From positions 1-64,000 of the forward strand of contig JASJBF010000032.1 in the NCBI GenBank assembly GCA_030066685.1: a stretch of DNA of 64,000 nucleotides. The letters are read 5' to 3'. Positions 1 through 7,644 of the stretch are shown piece after piece (the stretch's first letter is position 1; each line of letters begins with the position of its first letter). The notes under the pieces are model-generated. The model did not search any database, was not told where the DNA came from, and saw only the letters and a list, made by a program, of their open reading frames with translations. The position numbers and the translations under genes were made by a program. Source of the stretch: Kiloniellales bacterium (lineage in GTDB: Bacteria > Pseudomonadota > Alphaproteobacteria > Kiloniellales > JAKSBE01).

Positions 1-134
1 GCTCGGTGAAGCGGGGCATCCTGGAGTGGATCGCCCAGGCAAAGCGACCGGAGACGCGGGCCAGACGCGTCGAAGAGACTGCGCGCCGAGCCGCGCGGAA
101 CGAGCGGGCCAATCAGTGGAAGCCCCGGCGATGA
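1..134 (+). CDS. YdeI/OmpD-associated (bacteriocin-protection-like) protein, C-terminal end
   Basis: Only the last 43 codons lie in the window, read in the frame that begins at base 3 and stopping with TGA at 132-134. The reading includes GILEWIAQAKRPETR and a following Arg/Glu/Ala-rich helix ending in Asn-Gln-Trp-Lys. That tail is typical of the YdeI/OmpD-associated family, whose C-terminus carries an 'ILEWI..AKRPETR..RI.ETA' signature. The family is small and its biochemical role is poorly defined; some members are annotated as bacteriocin-protection proteins. The N-terminal part lies outside the window, so length and start cannot be judged. Confidence 0.75.
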   Translation, partial: SVKRGILEWIAQAKRPETRARRVEETARRAARNERANQWKPRR

Positions 135-230
135 GGGGCGCCGCCGCCTTCGGCGGCCGATCGTGCGCTGAGCTGTTCCTGTGGGTCGGGTTTCACGGCG
201 CGGATTGCCGCGGGCCGCGCCGATACCGAT

Positions 231-878
231 CTAGGCACCGCCGCCGGTCGACTCGGCCGTGCCGTCAGGCTCCACACCGTAGAGCCGGGCCATCAGCCGG
301 TCCGCCCCCGCCAGGCGACGCTCGAGGCGGGCGCGGGTCCGCTCCTGGTCCGGGCTCTCGTCGCGGACCCAGTCCCGGAGAGTCGCCAGGAAGAGGGCGG
401 TGAGGCCGACCTCCTCGAGCTGGCGGCGTCGGCCGCCGGCGTCCAGGCCGGCCGAGTCCCGAAGCCAGTGGATGGTCCGAGACAGGTTGAAGATCATCGG
501 CACCCAGTGGTGCGGATGCGAGGGATAGAGCTTGCCGGAGAGCATCTCGCCGGTGACCCGGCGGTGCGGCTCCAGGGCGTCGAACCAGCGCAGCATCATG
601 AGGCGCAGCCGCTCGCGGGCCGGCAACTCGAAAAAGCCCTCCGGCGGCGGCGCCAGCATCGCGGCCAAGGCCTGGCGGAACCAGGCATCGGCGATGGCGT
701 CGGCGTCCCGGTAGTGGACCAGGACCTCCGACAAGGGCACGCCGAGGTCGGCCGCAAGATCGCGCAACCTCAAGTTGTCCCAACCCTGGTCCTCTGCACG
801 ATTCAACGCGGCCTCCAGCATCCGGGACGCGGAGGGCGATTCGGCCTTCGATTTTCGTCGAGACGAGCCCGTAGTCAT
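231..878 (-). CDS. TetR family transcriptional regulator
   Basis: A 215-residue protein. Residues about 18-65 look like a TetR-type helix-turn-helix: an alpha helix with MLEAALNRAE, then LRLRDLAADLGVPLSEVLVHY, where the tyrosine closes the recognition helix as in TetR proteins. The rest is helical and resembles the ligand-binding/dimerisation half, with a Trp-rich middle (WFDALEPH, HHWVPMIFNL). It is divergent from the CBS protein at 1056, with 177 bp between them that could hold an operator, although I could not pick one out. A basic, Ser/Lys-rich N-terminal tail precedes the HTH. The ligand is unknown. Confidence 0.8.
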   Translation of the reverse strand: MTTGSSRRKSKAESPSASRMLEAALNRAEDQGWDNLRLRDLAADLGVPLSEVLVHYRDADAIADAWFRQALAAMLAPPPEGFFELPARERLRLMMLRWFDALEPHRRVTGEMLSGKLYPSHPHHWVPMIFNLSRTIHWLRDSAGLDAGGRRRQLEEVGLTALFLATLRDWVRDESPDQERTRARLERRLAGADRLMARLYGVEPDGTAESTGGGA

Positions 879-1055
879 CTTCAGCCTCCGATTCGACCGG
901 CGACCAGCCTAGCACAGCGCCGGGCCCGCCGACGGCACCGGAACACCGGTACCGTAGCGCCGTTTTGAAAATTCGCTCAAAGAGTGCAATAATCGTTGAA
1001 AAACGGGCGCCGGGCGAAGTGCCCGAGATCGGGCGAAGGAAAGTGAGGCAAAGCC

Positions 1056-1490
1056 ATGCTAGTCCGACACATCGTCTCCGTAAGTGGGGCGGGCGTCGCC
1101 ACCGCACGTCCCGACGCCACCATCGCCGACGCGGCGAAGCTCCTAAAGGAGCGCAATATCGGCGCCCTCGTCGTCACCACCGAAGACGGCCGGCTGGCCG
1201 GGATCCTGTCCGAACGGGATCTGGTGCGCGGCCTGCCGGACCACGGCGCCGACCTGCTGGCCTTGAAGGTCAAGGACCGGATGACCGCCGAGGTCACGAC
1301 CTGCAGCCCGGACGATCGAGTCGACGGCATCATGAAGCTAATGACCGACGGCCGCTTCCGCCACCTGCCGGTGGTGGAGGACGGCAAGCTGGTCGGGATC
1401 GTCAGCATCGGCGACGTGGTCAAGAGCCGCCTCGAAGAGCTCGAGTCCGAGACCACGACGCTGCGCCAGTACATCGCGGGCAGCGCCTGA
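1056..1490 (+). CDS. Tandem CBS domain protein
   Basis: The 144 residues are almost entirely two CBS motifs (a Bateman module). The first is about residues 15-60 (ATIADAAKLLKERNIGALVV, then GILSERDLVR) and the second about 80-130 (DDRVDGIMKLMTDGRFRHLP, then GIVSIGDVVK). Stand-alone proteins of this kind usually bind adenine nucleotides or NAD and act as energy sensors. There is no fused enzyme or transporter domain here. A GTGAGG ribosome binding site lies about 10 nt before the ATG. It is transcribed away from the TetR gene, and a GC-rich inverted repeat at 1517-1548 follows the stop. Confidence 0.9.
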   Translation: MLVRHIVSVSGAGVATARPDATIADAAKLLKERNIGALVVTTEDGRLAGILSERDLVRGLPDHGADLLALKVKDRMTAEVTTCSPDDRVDGIMKLMTDGRFRHLPVVEDGKLVGIVSIGDVVKSRLEELESETTTLRQYIAGSA

Positions 1491-1732
1491 AGGGACCCGG
1501 GCCAGGAAGCCCTGCCCGAGCCCGTCGCCCATCGCGGGGCCGGGCTCGTCCCGAATGACCGCATCCGCCCCGGGGCGGTGGAGAAGTCTGTGGACCAAGC
1601 CCCGGACTTGCCGGCTAAAGACTTGAAATCACGACTTTGTGTAGATGTTAATAGATTTGGCTTGTCATTTTACAAGCTTTACGACAGGGTATCGGCAACG
1701 GGTTGTCGATCGGGGGGATAAAGGGACGCCCT

Positions 1733-1849
1733 ATGATCGATACATTTTTAAATTCCACCATCGTGCTTCTGATGGTCTTCCTCGTGGCCTATCCGTCCGG
1801 CATGGCGATTCGCCAGCGCCTCCAGGAAAGGGCCCGGCGTCGGCGCTGA
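1733..1849 (+). CDS. Possible 38-residue single-span membrane peptide
   Basis: ATG at 1733 opens a 38-codon frame ending TGA at 1847-1849. The product starts MIDTFLNSTIVLLMVFLVAYP, a hydrophobic helix of about 18 residues, and ends in a strongly basic tail (IRQRLQERARRRR). That gives an N-out/C-in membrane peptide by the positive-inside rule. A purine-rich GGGGGGATAAAGGGA tract lies just upstream. The 110 bp before it are clearly more AT-rich than the surroundings and contain a TTGGCT/TACGAC pair spaced by 17 bp, which could be a promoter. I recognise no family. The case rests on composition, topology and ribosome binding site only. Confidence 0.4.
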   Translation: MIDTFLNSTIVLLMVFLVAYPSGMAIRQRLQERARRRR

Positions 1850-1909
1850 GAGGACGCAGCAGCGCCGCGCCTTGCGGGAGCAGGGAGCCATAGGTCGGAT
1901 CTCCGAGCG

Positions 1910-1928
1910 GCGTGGCCTGAGGCCACGC
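1910..1928 (+). terminator. Perfect 8-bp hairpin, possible terminator
   Basis: GCGTGGCC, loop TGA, GGCCACGC. The stem is perfect and GC-rich but is followed only by TTCGGGG, so there is no proper U tract. It sits between the small membrane ORF (plus) and the end of the HEAT-repeat gene (minus), where a terminator is expected. Confidence 0.3.
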
Positions 1929-2013
1929 TTCGGGGATGGACTGGGAGTATCGAGCCACTGCCGCCACCGTTGAGTTCGGCCGGCGGGTTTCAGGCAGGTA
2001 TTGGCGGTCCGGC

Positions 2014-2955
2014 CTAGCGGTTCGGCGCGATCTGGTCCAGGGCCTTGCCCGCGACCCTTGCGACCTGGGTGCGCTCGTCCTTCTCCAGACGCATGAGCTT
2101 GGGAATCGCGGCCTCGGCCGCCGGACCGATCTCGCCCAGGGCGAGCACCGTGGCGACGCCGATCTTCTGATCGTCCTCCTCCAGCAAGCCAAGGAGCGTC
2201 GGCACCGCCGACTTGGCGGCACCGCCGAGCTGCCCGATCGCCGTGATGACCTCGGCGCGCCGCGGGCCCATCTTCGGATCGTCGAGAAGCTCCAGAAGGC
2301 CGGGAACGGCGGCCGCACCCATCTTGCCGAGTGCGACCACGGCCTGGCCGGAGGCGGAGCCGTGGCGACCGCGAGCGACCTCCATCAGCGCCGGGACGGA
2401 CTCCGCGGCCCCCTCGCCGATACCGGCGAGCGAGGTGGCCGCCAGGTCGCGGACCTGATCGTTCTGCCCGCCCAGGGCGTCGATCAGTGGCTGCACGGCA
2501 GGCTTGCCAATCCAGCTGAGCGCGGTCATGGCCGCCCAGGCGGAGCGCTGCCCCGGCCGCTCCAAGCCCTTGATCAACCCGGGGACCCCGGCCCCGCCGG
2601 TCCGCGAGAGCGCCTTGACGATCGAGTCGTAAAGCTCGGCGTCGTTGACGACTTTCGGCGCCTCGGCCTGATCCTGCCCCTTCGCCTTCTTCGCTGGCTT
2701 GGCCTGCTGCTCGCTCGGCTTGACCGTCCGGTCGGCGGCATCCAGCAAGGCGCCGACCGCGCTGGCGGCGCGCGGCCCGTGCCGGCCCAGGAGGACCGCA
2801 GCTTGTTTCCTGGCCGCCGGGTTGTCGCTCTGCAGCTGCGCGATCAGCTGGCCGACCTCTGGCAGCTTCTCACCCTCGCCACAGCCGCTGAGGCCCAGAC
2901 CGGCGAGGCAAAGGCAAAGCAGGATCGGCTTCAAGGTAAGCCTGGCAGCACGCAT
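2014..2955 (-). CDS. HEAT-repeat lipoprotein
   Basis: The start chosen is the ATG at 2955 (313 aa), because it is preceded by AAGGGG and directly opens a lipoprotein signal peptide (MRAARLTLKPILLCLCLAGL, then LSGC lipobox, Cys about residue 25). A longer frame upstream has no such signal. The mature part is a chain of about 30-residue helical pairs of the HEAT/PBS-lyase type, for example AVPGLLELLDDPKMGPRRAEV and SAVPTLLGLLEEDDQKIGVA. Such repeats make a solenoid for protein binding. A Lys/Glu-rich linker (about residues 85-105) breaks the array. It is expected on the outer leaflet of the inner membrane or the inner face of the outer membrane. Partners are unknown. Confidence 0.85.
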   Translation of the reverse strand: MRAARLTLKPILLCLCLAGLGLSGCGEGEKLPEVGQLIAQLQSDNPAARKQAAVLLGRHGPRAASAVGALLDAADRTVKPSEQQAKPAKKAKGQDQAEAPKVVNDAELYDSIVKALSRTGGAGVPGLIKGLERPGQRSAWAAMTALSWIGKPAVQPLIDALGGQNDQVRDLAATSLAGIGEGAAESVPALMEVARGRHGSASGQAVVALGKMGAAAVPGLLELLDDPKMGPRRAEVITAIGQLGGAAKSAVPTLLGLLEEDDQKIGVATVLALGEIGPAAEAAIPKLMRLEKDERTQVARVAGKALDQIAPNR

Positions 2956-3188
2956 CACACACCCCTTAAGTCTCTGTTCTCCATCCCTCTTGGCCCGGAT
3001 AGAACTAGCCAATCCTGGTTGCTGAACCGTAAAGACGGAGGGCCTGGCCGAGGCTCCGCCGCCGGCTCCGAGCTTGGCGGGACGGCTGGACAGCCCTTCC
3101 CGGCCGGCCCTAGAGTCCTCCCCGACATGCCGATTCGGCCAGCGGGCCGACCTCGGCCATCCAAGGGAAGCGAGGCGCAGCGGCCGTC

Positions 3189-4394
3189 ATGGCGGTCACC
3201 CGACTGAGCGAACGCATCGTCGCCGGCCTGACGCCGCCCGAGGCCGGCCGGGCCGACTACTGGGACGACGAGATGCCCGGCTTCGGCCTGCGGGTCTCCG
3301 AGAACGGCCGCAAGACCTGGCAGGTCATGTACCGGATCGCTGGCCGCAAGCGCCGGCTGTCCTTGGGCACCTATCCGACGCTCTCCCTGGAACTGGCCCG
3401 CGATGCCGCCTTCGACGCCCTGCAGGAGGTCGCCCGCGGCCGGGACCCCTCGCGCAACCGGGCCGCCGTCACCGGCAGCGGCTTCAGCTTCGAGGCCCTG
3501 GCCCAGGCCTACCTGGAGCGCTACGCCAAGCGCAGCAAGAAGTCGTGGAAGCTCGACCGGCAGATGATCGAGGCCGACCTGATCCCGGCCTGGGGCCGGC
3601 GTACGGCCGAGTCGGTCACCCGCGCCGACATCATTGCCCTCATCGAGGACGTACAGCAGCGCGGGCACCCCTACGCCGCCAACCGGCGCCTCGCCCTGAT
3701 CCGCAAGATCTACCTCTGGGGCATCGAGGCGGGCCTGGTCGAGAGCTCGCCGGTGGTCAACATCCGGCCGCCTTCCAAGGAGGCGCCGCGCCAGCGCATC
3801 CTGACCGACAACGAGATCGCCGCCCTTTGGCAAGCCTGGGAACAGATGGGCTGGCCCTACGGCGCGCTCTTCAAGCTCACCCTTCTGACCGGGCAGCGAC
3901 GCGGCGACGTCGCCGCCCTTCGGCTGATGGACATCGGTCTGGCCGATCAGGTCTGGTCGCTGCGCCGCGACGACGGCCAGCGCCACGAGCTGCCCCTGCC
4001 CGGTGCCGCCGTCGAGGTGCTGGCCTCGCTGCCCCGCCCCGACAGCCCCTATGCCTTCCCGGCCGGGCCGCGCGGCGACCGCCCGGTCAGCGGATTCTCC
4101 AACGCGGTGCGGCGCGCCACCGAACTCTCCGGAGTCCAGGGCTGGCGGATCGGCGACCTGCGCCGCACCACCGCCGCCGGCATGGCGCGCCTGGGCGCCT
4201 CGGCCGAGATCCTGAACCGGCTCCTGGAACGACGCAGCCAGGTGCCGGCCGGACTCGGCGAGATGGTCCGCACCGGAATCTCCAACGACGATCTGCGCCG
4301 GGCCCTCGACGCCTGGGCCGAGCACGTCCTGCGGCTGGCCGAGTCGAGCCGGACCCTCTGGCACGGCGGCGGGGCTCCCGCCGAGGGGCGCTGA
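3189..4394 (+). CDS. Tyrosine-recombinase-like protein with lost catalytic residues (integrase relic or exaptation)
   Basis: A 401-residue intact frame with the layout of DUF4102-type phage integrases. The N-terminal arm-binding part has YWDDEMPGFGLRVSENGRK, the core-binding domain spans about 98-190, and the catalytic domain about 205-385. The first active Arg is present (TGQRRGDV). The usual HDLRRT box reads GDLRRT, so its His is lost. The LNH box reads LNRLLERRS, so the second His is lost. The tyrosine segment before 'ALDAWAEHV' reads EMVRTGISNDDLRR and has no Tyr. The frame is otherwise clean. It points at tRNA-Phe, 337 bp downstream. Strand cleavage is not expected; DNA binding may remain. 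Confidence 0.8.
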   Translation: MAVTRLSERIVAGLTPPEAGRADYWDDEMPGFGLRVSENGRKTWQVMYRIAGRKRRLSLGTYPTLSLELARDAAFDALQEVARGRDPSRNRAAVTGSGFSFEALAQAYLERYAKRSKKSWKLDRQMIEADLIPAWGRRTAESVTRADIIALIEDVQQRGHPYAANRRLALIRKIYLWGIEAGLVESSPVVNIRPPSKEAPRQRILTDNEIAALWQAWEQMGWPYGALFKLTLLTGQRRGDVAALRLMDIGLADQVWSLRRDDGQRHELPLPGAAVEVLASLPRPDSPYAFPAGPRGDRPVSGFSNAVRRATELSGVQGWRIGDLRRTTAAGMARLGASAEILNRLLERRSQVPAGLGEMVRTGISNDDLRRALDAWAEHVLRLAESSRTLWHGGGAPAEGR

Positions 4395-4730
4395 CGCGCT
4401 ATTCCCACGACCGAAAAGGCAGGCCCCTGGGAAGCCCCAGGAGCGCCGAATCCGCCCCCGGACGGGGGTCGCTGCCCCCGAGCTTCACTGCGATCCGCAC
4501 CGAGACCCTCGGTACCCACGCTGGTACCCGTGTCGAATCGATCCTTACAAAACTAGGCGAACACAATGGTTTTTATGGATAAACCCTTAAGCCATCCTTT
4601 TCTGCCTATGATTATTCGTCTTGCGCCACAAAATGCGCCACGCGCCTCCCCGCCCGCGGCGCAAGACGACACGACGGCCCCGGCCTGCGCCGGACGCGGT
4701 TTCAGACGATCAGGAAGCTGGAAAGGAGGA
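4395..4730. other. 336-bp non-coding stretch between integrase-like gene and tRNA-Phe
   Basis: I see no convincing gene here. It holds short repeats that look like decayed recombination or promoter sequence: GGTACCC twice at about 4512-4530, and GCGCCACAAAATGCGCCAC at about 4624-4642. A short AT-rich patch lies at 4545-4615. Together with the defective integrase and the tRNA this is compatible with the end of a decayed integrated element. I found no copy of the tRNA 3' end that would serve as an att site. Confidence 0.35.
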
Positions 4731-4806
4731 TGGTGCCCAGGGGAGGAATCGAACCACCGACACCGTGATTTTCAGTCACGTGCTCTACCAACTGAGCTAC
4801 CTGGGC
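4731..4806 (-). tRNA. tRNA-Phe (GAA)
   Basis: On the minus strand a full cloverleaf can be read. The acceptor GCCCAGG pairs with CCTGGGC, followed by A and an encoded CCA. The D arm has AGCTCAGTTGGTAGAGC. The anticodon stem CGTGA/TCACG encloses CTGAAAA, giving anticodon GAA. The T arm has GGTTCGATTCC. Total 76 nt including CCA. Confidence 0.97.
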
Positions 4807-4833
4807 AGGAGGCTCATCGATCGGGACGCAGGC

Positions 4834-5205
4834 TTATAGGAAATCTTGAACGCGCTGTCCAGCCGACAGGGCAAGCTTTTCGCCGCGCCAGCCTCCCCGT
4901 CTCGAGACCATCGTCTGCAGCGTCTTCTCGCTGACCAGACCGGTCCGCCGGATCAGGGGCACGACGATCAAATAGATGCTGGCCGCCCCCAGGATCGACA
5001 TCCCGAGAACCACGCCGACGGCATGGGCCGGGTGCTCGAAGCGGTAGCCGTCCCAGCCCTCGATCAGGGCCGCGAAACGGTTGCTCCCGGAGACCGCGGT
5101 CTCGGCGAGGCCCAGGCCGAGGGCGCTACCGAGGCAGGTTGCCGCCAAGGTCAAAACCCCGCCCAGCAGTCCGGCAAGCCAACGTCGCCAAAGGGCGTCT
5201 TCCAT
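4834..5205 (-). CDS. Small inner-membrane protein, unknown family
   Basis: 123 residues with two clear membrane segments. The first is about residues 8-33 (LAGLLGGVLTLAATCLGSAL) and the second about 62-86 (GVVLGMSILGAASIYLIVVP). A basic region with paired arginines (LIRRTGLV, SRRGGWRGEK) follows and should be cytoplasmic. The ATG at 5205 has AGGGAAG directly upstream. It lies just upstream of tRNA-Phe on the same strand and ends 27 bp before the tRNA, so the two may be cotranscribed. I recognise no family. Confidence 0.65.
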   Translation of the reverse strand: MEDALWRRWLAGLLGGVLTLAATCLGSALGLGLAETAVSGSNRFAALIEGWDGYRFEHPAHAVGVVLGMSILGAASIYLIVVPLIRRTGLVSEKTLQTMVSRRGGWRGEKLALSAGQRVQDFL

Positions 5206-5352
5206 CTTCCCTGCCCTTCCGATGCCACCTCGCGGAACGCTTCGGAGCGAGTCTTGCCGGGCAAACCTTGGGAAGCGGTTAAGGAGATGGCCCTAACCTC
5301 TTGAGAGAGATCAATCTAGGCTCGGGCCGACCCGACAGGCGGCGGCCTCGCG

Positions 5353-6480
5353 TTAGGGCGGCGGCGGGTTGCGCTCCAGGAAGCGCCGGGCGGCCGGCGC
5401 CAGGTTCGGATGGTGGGTCTCCGTCAGGGCCAGGGCCCTCTCAGCGAGCGCCCGATCGCCCCCCCAAGTGCCGGCCTGAACCGCGAGGCGCAGGATCTGC
5501 GGGTCCGCCGGGATCACCTCCAGCAGCCAGCGCAGGTGCGGCAGTTCCTCCTCGTAGCGCCGGGCCAGGTGCAGCGTGATCGCCACGCCGATCCGGGCGT
5601 TGGGCGCATGGGGATCCTGCTCGAGCGCCTGACGGTACATCTCCAGGGCCTCGTCGATCCGGCCCAGCGATCCGAAGAGCTTGCCCGCCAGGTCGAAGAA
5701 CTGCCGGTTCTTGCTGGCGCCGCAGGCCTGGAGGATGACCGCCGCGGTGCCGTCGGCCATCCGCCGCTCGCGCCGCCTCACGGCGGTGATCCGCTCGTCG
5801 CAGAGCCGGTAGGCGCTGCCCAGGGCCCGGCTCGCTTCGCTGTGCTCTGGGCCGCTCAGGCGCTCCAACGTGGCGATCGCGCCCGCTGGCACCGCCTCGT
5901 TGCGGCCGCCGCCGCCGGAGGCGATGATCCCGACCAGCCGGCCCTCGGCGTCGACCAGGGCGCCGCCGCTGTTGGCGTGCTCCGCTTCGGCGTCGGTGTG
6001 CAGGCGGGCCAGGGGCTTGCCCGCCGCGATCGGGACCAGGGTGCGGCCGGGGGCATAGGTACGTATGCGCCGCGTACGCGGCGCTGCCCCGACGGCGAAG
6101 AGGCTTGCCTCGGCCGGGGGCGCCGCGGCCTCGGGTACGAGGCTCGGCCCTGGCGGCAGCCCCGCAACCCGCAGCAGCACGAGGTCCGCCTCGTAGCTGC
6201 TCGGAACCACCGCCGCGACCAGGCGCCGGCCGTCCGCAAGGTGGAGTCCGACCTCCTCCAGCTCGGCCACCAGGTGCCGGCTGGTGACCAGGCGCCCGGG
6301 GCCGATCCGCACCGCGCTGCCGTTGTCCGCGCCCTCGACGGCGAAGACGGCCTCCCGGACGGCGCAGACCGGCTCCGGCGCGGGACAGGGCTCCGCCGCC
6401 GCCAGCTCGGCGCCGCGTCCCGCCAGCAGTCCCAGAAGCAGGAGACCGGAGACCGACAGGCTGGCGGTCGGGCGGGTCAC
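5353..6480 (-). CDS. Exported trypsin-fold serine protease with C-terminal TPR region
   Basis: 375 residues. A signal peptide occupies about residues 1-29 (SVSGLLLLGLLAG...LAAAEP). The protease half has a His in TSRHLV, an Asp in YEADLVLLRV and a Ser in ANSGGALV, the order of the chymotrypsin-like triad. The loop reads HANSGG in place of the common GNSGG. From about residue 255 there are tetratricopeptide-like helices (SLGRIDEALEMYRQALEQDP, ARRYEEELPHLRWLLEVIP). No PDZ domain is visible. It starts 7 bp after the neighbouring HtrA-like gene, so it is almost certainly translated from the same mRNA. Two paralogous proteases side by side suggest a processing cascade or scaffolded periplasmic quality control; this is inference. 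Confidence 0.8.
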   Translation of the reverse strand: MTRPTASLSVSGLLLLGLLAGRGAELAAAEPCPAPEPVCAVREAVFAVEGADNGSAVRIGPGRLVTSRHLVAELEEVGLHLADGRRLVAAVVPSSYEADLVLLRVAGLPPGPSLVPEAAAPPAEASLFAVGAAPRTRRIRTYAPGRTLVPIAAGKPLARLHTDAEAEHANSGGALVDAEGRLVGIIASGGGGRNEAVPAGAIATLERLSGPEHSEASRALGSAYRLCDERITAVRRRERRMADGTAAVILQACGASKNRQFFDLAGKLFGSLGRIDEALEMYRQALEQDPHAPNARIGVAITLHLARRYEEELPHLRWLLEVIPADPQILRLAVQAGTWGGDRALAERALALTETHHPNLAPAARRFLERNPPPP

Positions 6481-6487
6481 GCCGGAC

Positions 6488-7420
6488 CTATTCCGGCAGC
6501 GTGAGGGTGGCCTGGCGGGCTTCGCCGGCGCGCAGGAAGTCGATGACGACCGCGTCGCCCGGCCGATGAAGCTGGATCGCGGTCGCCACGTCGCTGGGCT
6601 TGGCGACGGCGCGTTCGCCGATGGCGGTGACCACGTCGCCGGGCGCGAGGCCGGCGGCGGCCGCCGCGCCCTCTGCGCCGACCGCGACGATCCGGACCCC
6701 GCGCCAGCGGAGCTGGTCCGCGCGGCTCAGGCCGGCGACCCGGAAGCCCGGCGCGCTGCGCCGGACCGTCGGGCCGGCCATGAGGTCTTCTACGACCCGT
6801 TCGACCAGCTGCCGGGAGGCGGCGAAGTTCAGACCGATGTCGCCGTCCGCCTCGCGGGTGAAGATCGCCAGCAGCACGCCGAGCAGCCGGCCCTGGCCAT
6901 CGACCAGCGCCCCGCCCGACATGCCTGGGTTGACCGCGGCATCGGTCTGGATGAAGTCCTCGATCGGATTGAAGCCCATCCCGGTGCGGTCGCGGGCGGA
7001 GACCACGCCGCAGCTGACTGACAGGCCGCTGCCGAAGGGGTTGCCCAGTGCGCAGACCGGCGCGCCCAGCGCCGGCGGCGGTGCCGGCTCGAGCACCGGC
7101 AGCTCCGCCTCGACCTTGAGCAGCGCCAGGTCGGTCGCCGGATCGCTGCCGAGCAGGCGGGCCTCCAGCTGCGGGCCGCTGCGGGGCACGACCCGGATCT
7201 CCTCCGCGCCGCGAACGACGTGCAGGGCCGTAACCAGGAAGCCGCCGGGCGCGATCGCAACGGCCGATCCCTGGGGCTCCTTCCGGGCGGCGGCAGCCCC
7301 GGGATCGGGCCAGACCGGCCAGAGCGTGACCACGGACTCCAGGGCGCGTTCCTCGAAGGCCCCGAGCGCCGCCGCGGGAGCCAAGGCGGCCAGGAGGACG
7401 AGGGCGAAGACCCGGCGCAT
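6488..7420 (-). CDS. HtrA/Do-like S1C serine protease with one PDZ domain
   Basis: 310 residues from the ATG at 7418-7420, which overlaps the yacG stop as TGATG and implies translational coupling. A signal peptide (RRVFALVLLAALAPAAALG) is followed by a trypsin-like domain with His in TALHVV, Asp in ATDLALLK and Ser in NPGMSGGALV, the complete DegP-type triad. The sequence VCALGNPFG and the SCGVVSARDR segment also match S1C proteases. A single PDZ domain spans about 215-305 (GLAPGDVVTAIGERAV). DegP/DegQ have two PDZ domains, so this is nearer the DegS layout but without a membrane anchor. It should act in the periplasm. Confidence 0.87.
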   Translation of the reverse strand: MRRVFALVLLAALAPAAALGAFEERALESVVTLWPVWPDPGAAAARKEPQGSAVAIAPGGFLVTALHVVRGAEEIRVVPRSGPQLEARLLGSDPATDLALLKVEAELPVLEPAPPPALGAPVCALGNPFGSGLSVSCGVVSARDRTGMGFNPIEDFIQTDAAVNPGMSGGALVDGQGRLLGVLLAIFTREADGDIGLNFAASRQLVERVVEDLMAGPTVRRSAPGFRVAGLSRADQLRWRGVRIVAVGAEGAAAAAGLAPGDVVTAIGERAVAKPSDVATAIQLHRPGDAVVIDFLRAGEARQATLTLPE

Positions 7421-7638
7421 CAAAGACCGTCGTCCCCGCCGCTGGCGCCGCCCTCCGGCGCGTCGTCGGTCGGGATCCTATAAACCCCGTGGAGCCAGCG
7501 GCTCAGGTCGAGGTCGGCGCAGCGCTTCGAACAGAAGGGCCGGTAGCGCGTATCGCTCGGCTTTTCGCAGAGCGGGCAGCGGCCGTTCTCCTTCTGCAGC
7601 TTGTTGATCGGCACGACGCGGTCGTTCGGCTTGGTCAT
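7420..7638 (-). CDS. yacG: DNA gyrase inhibitor YacG (zinc-ribbon)
   Basis: 72 residues with the YacG zinc site: CPLC at about 21-24 and FCSKRC at about 35-40, followed by ADLDLSRWLHGVYRIP, the conserved tryptophan segment of the family. E. coli YacG binds GyrB and inhibits gyrase. The C-terminal tail is acidic and Gly-rich. It starts 6 bp after the RNase G gene, and its stop overlaps the protease start by one base. Position behind maf and an RNase E/G gene is the usual alphaproteobacterial arrangement. Confidence 0.92.
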   Translation of the reverse strand: MTKPNDRVVPINKLQKENGRCPLCEKPSDTRYRPFCSKRCADLDLSRWLHGVYRIPTDDAPEGGASGGDDGL

Positions 7639-7644
7639 GGCCCC

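Noticed and set aside
4566-4934. Frames crossing tRNA-Phe, with a product part reading like 'GRNRTTDTVIFSHVLYQLSYLG'-type text
   Set aside because: This is translated tRNA sequence, a well-known false protein.
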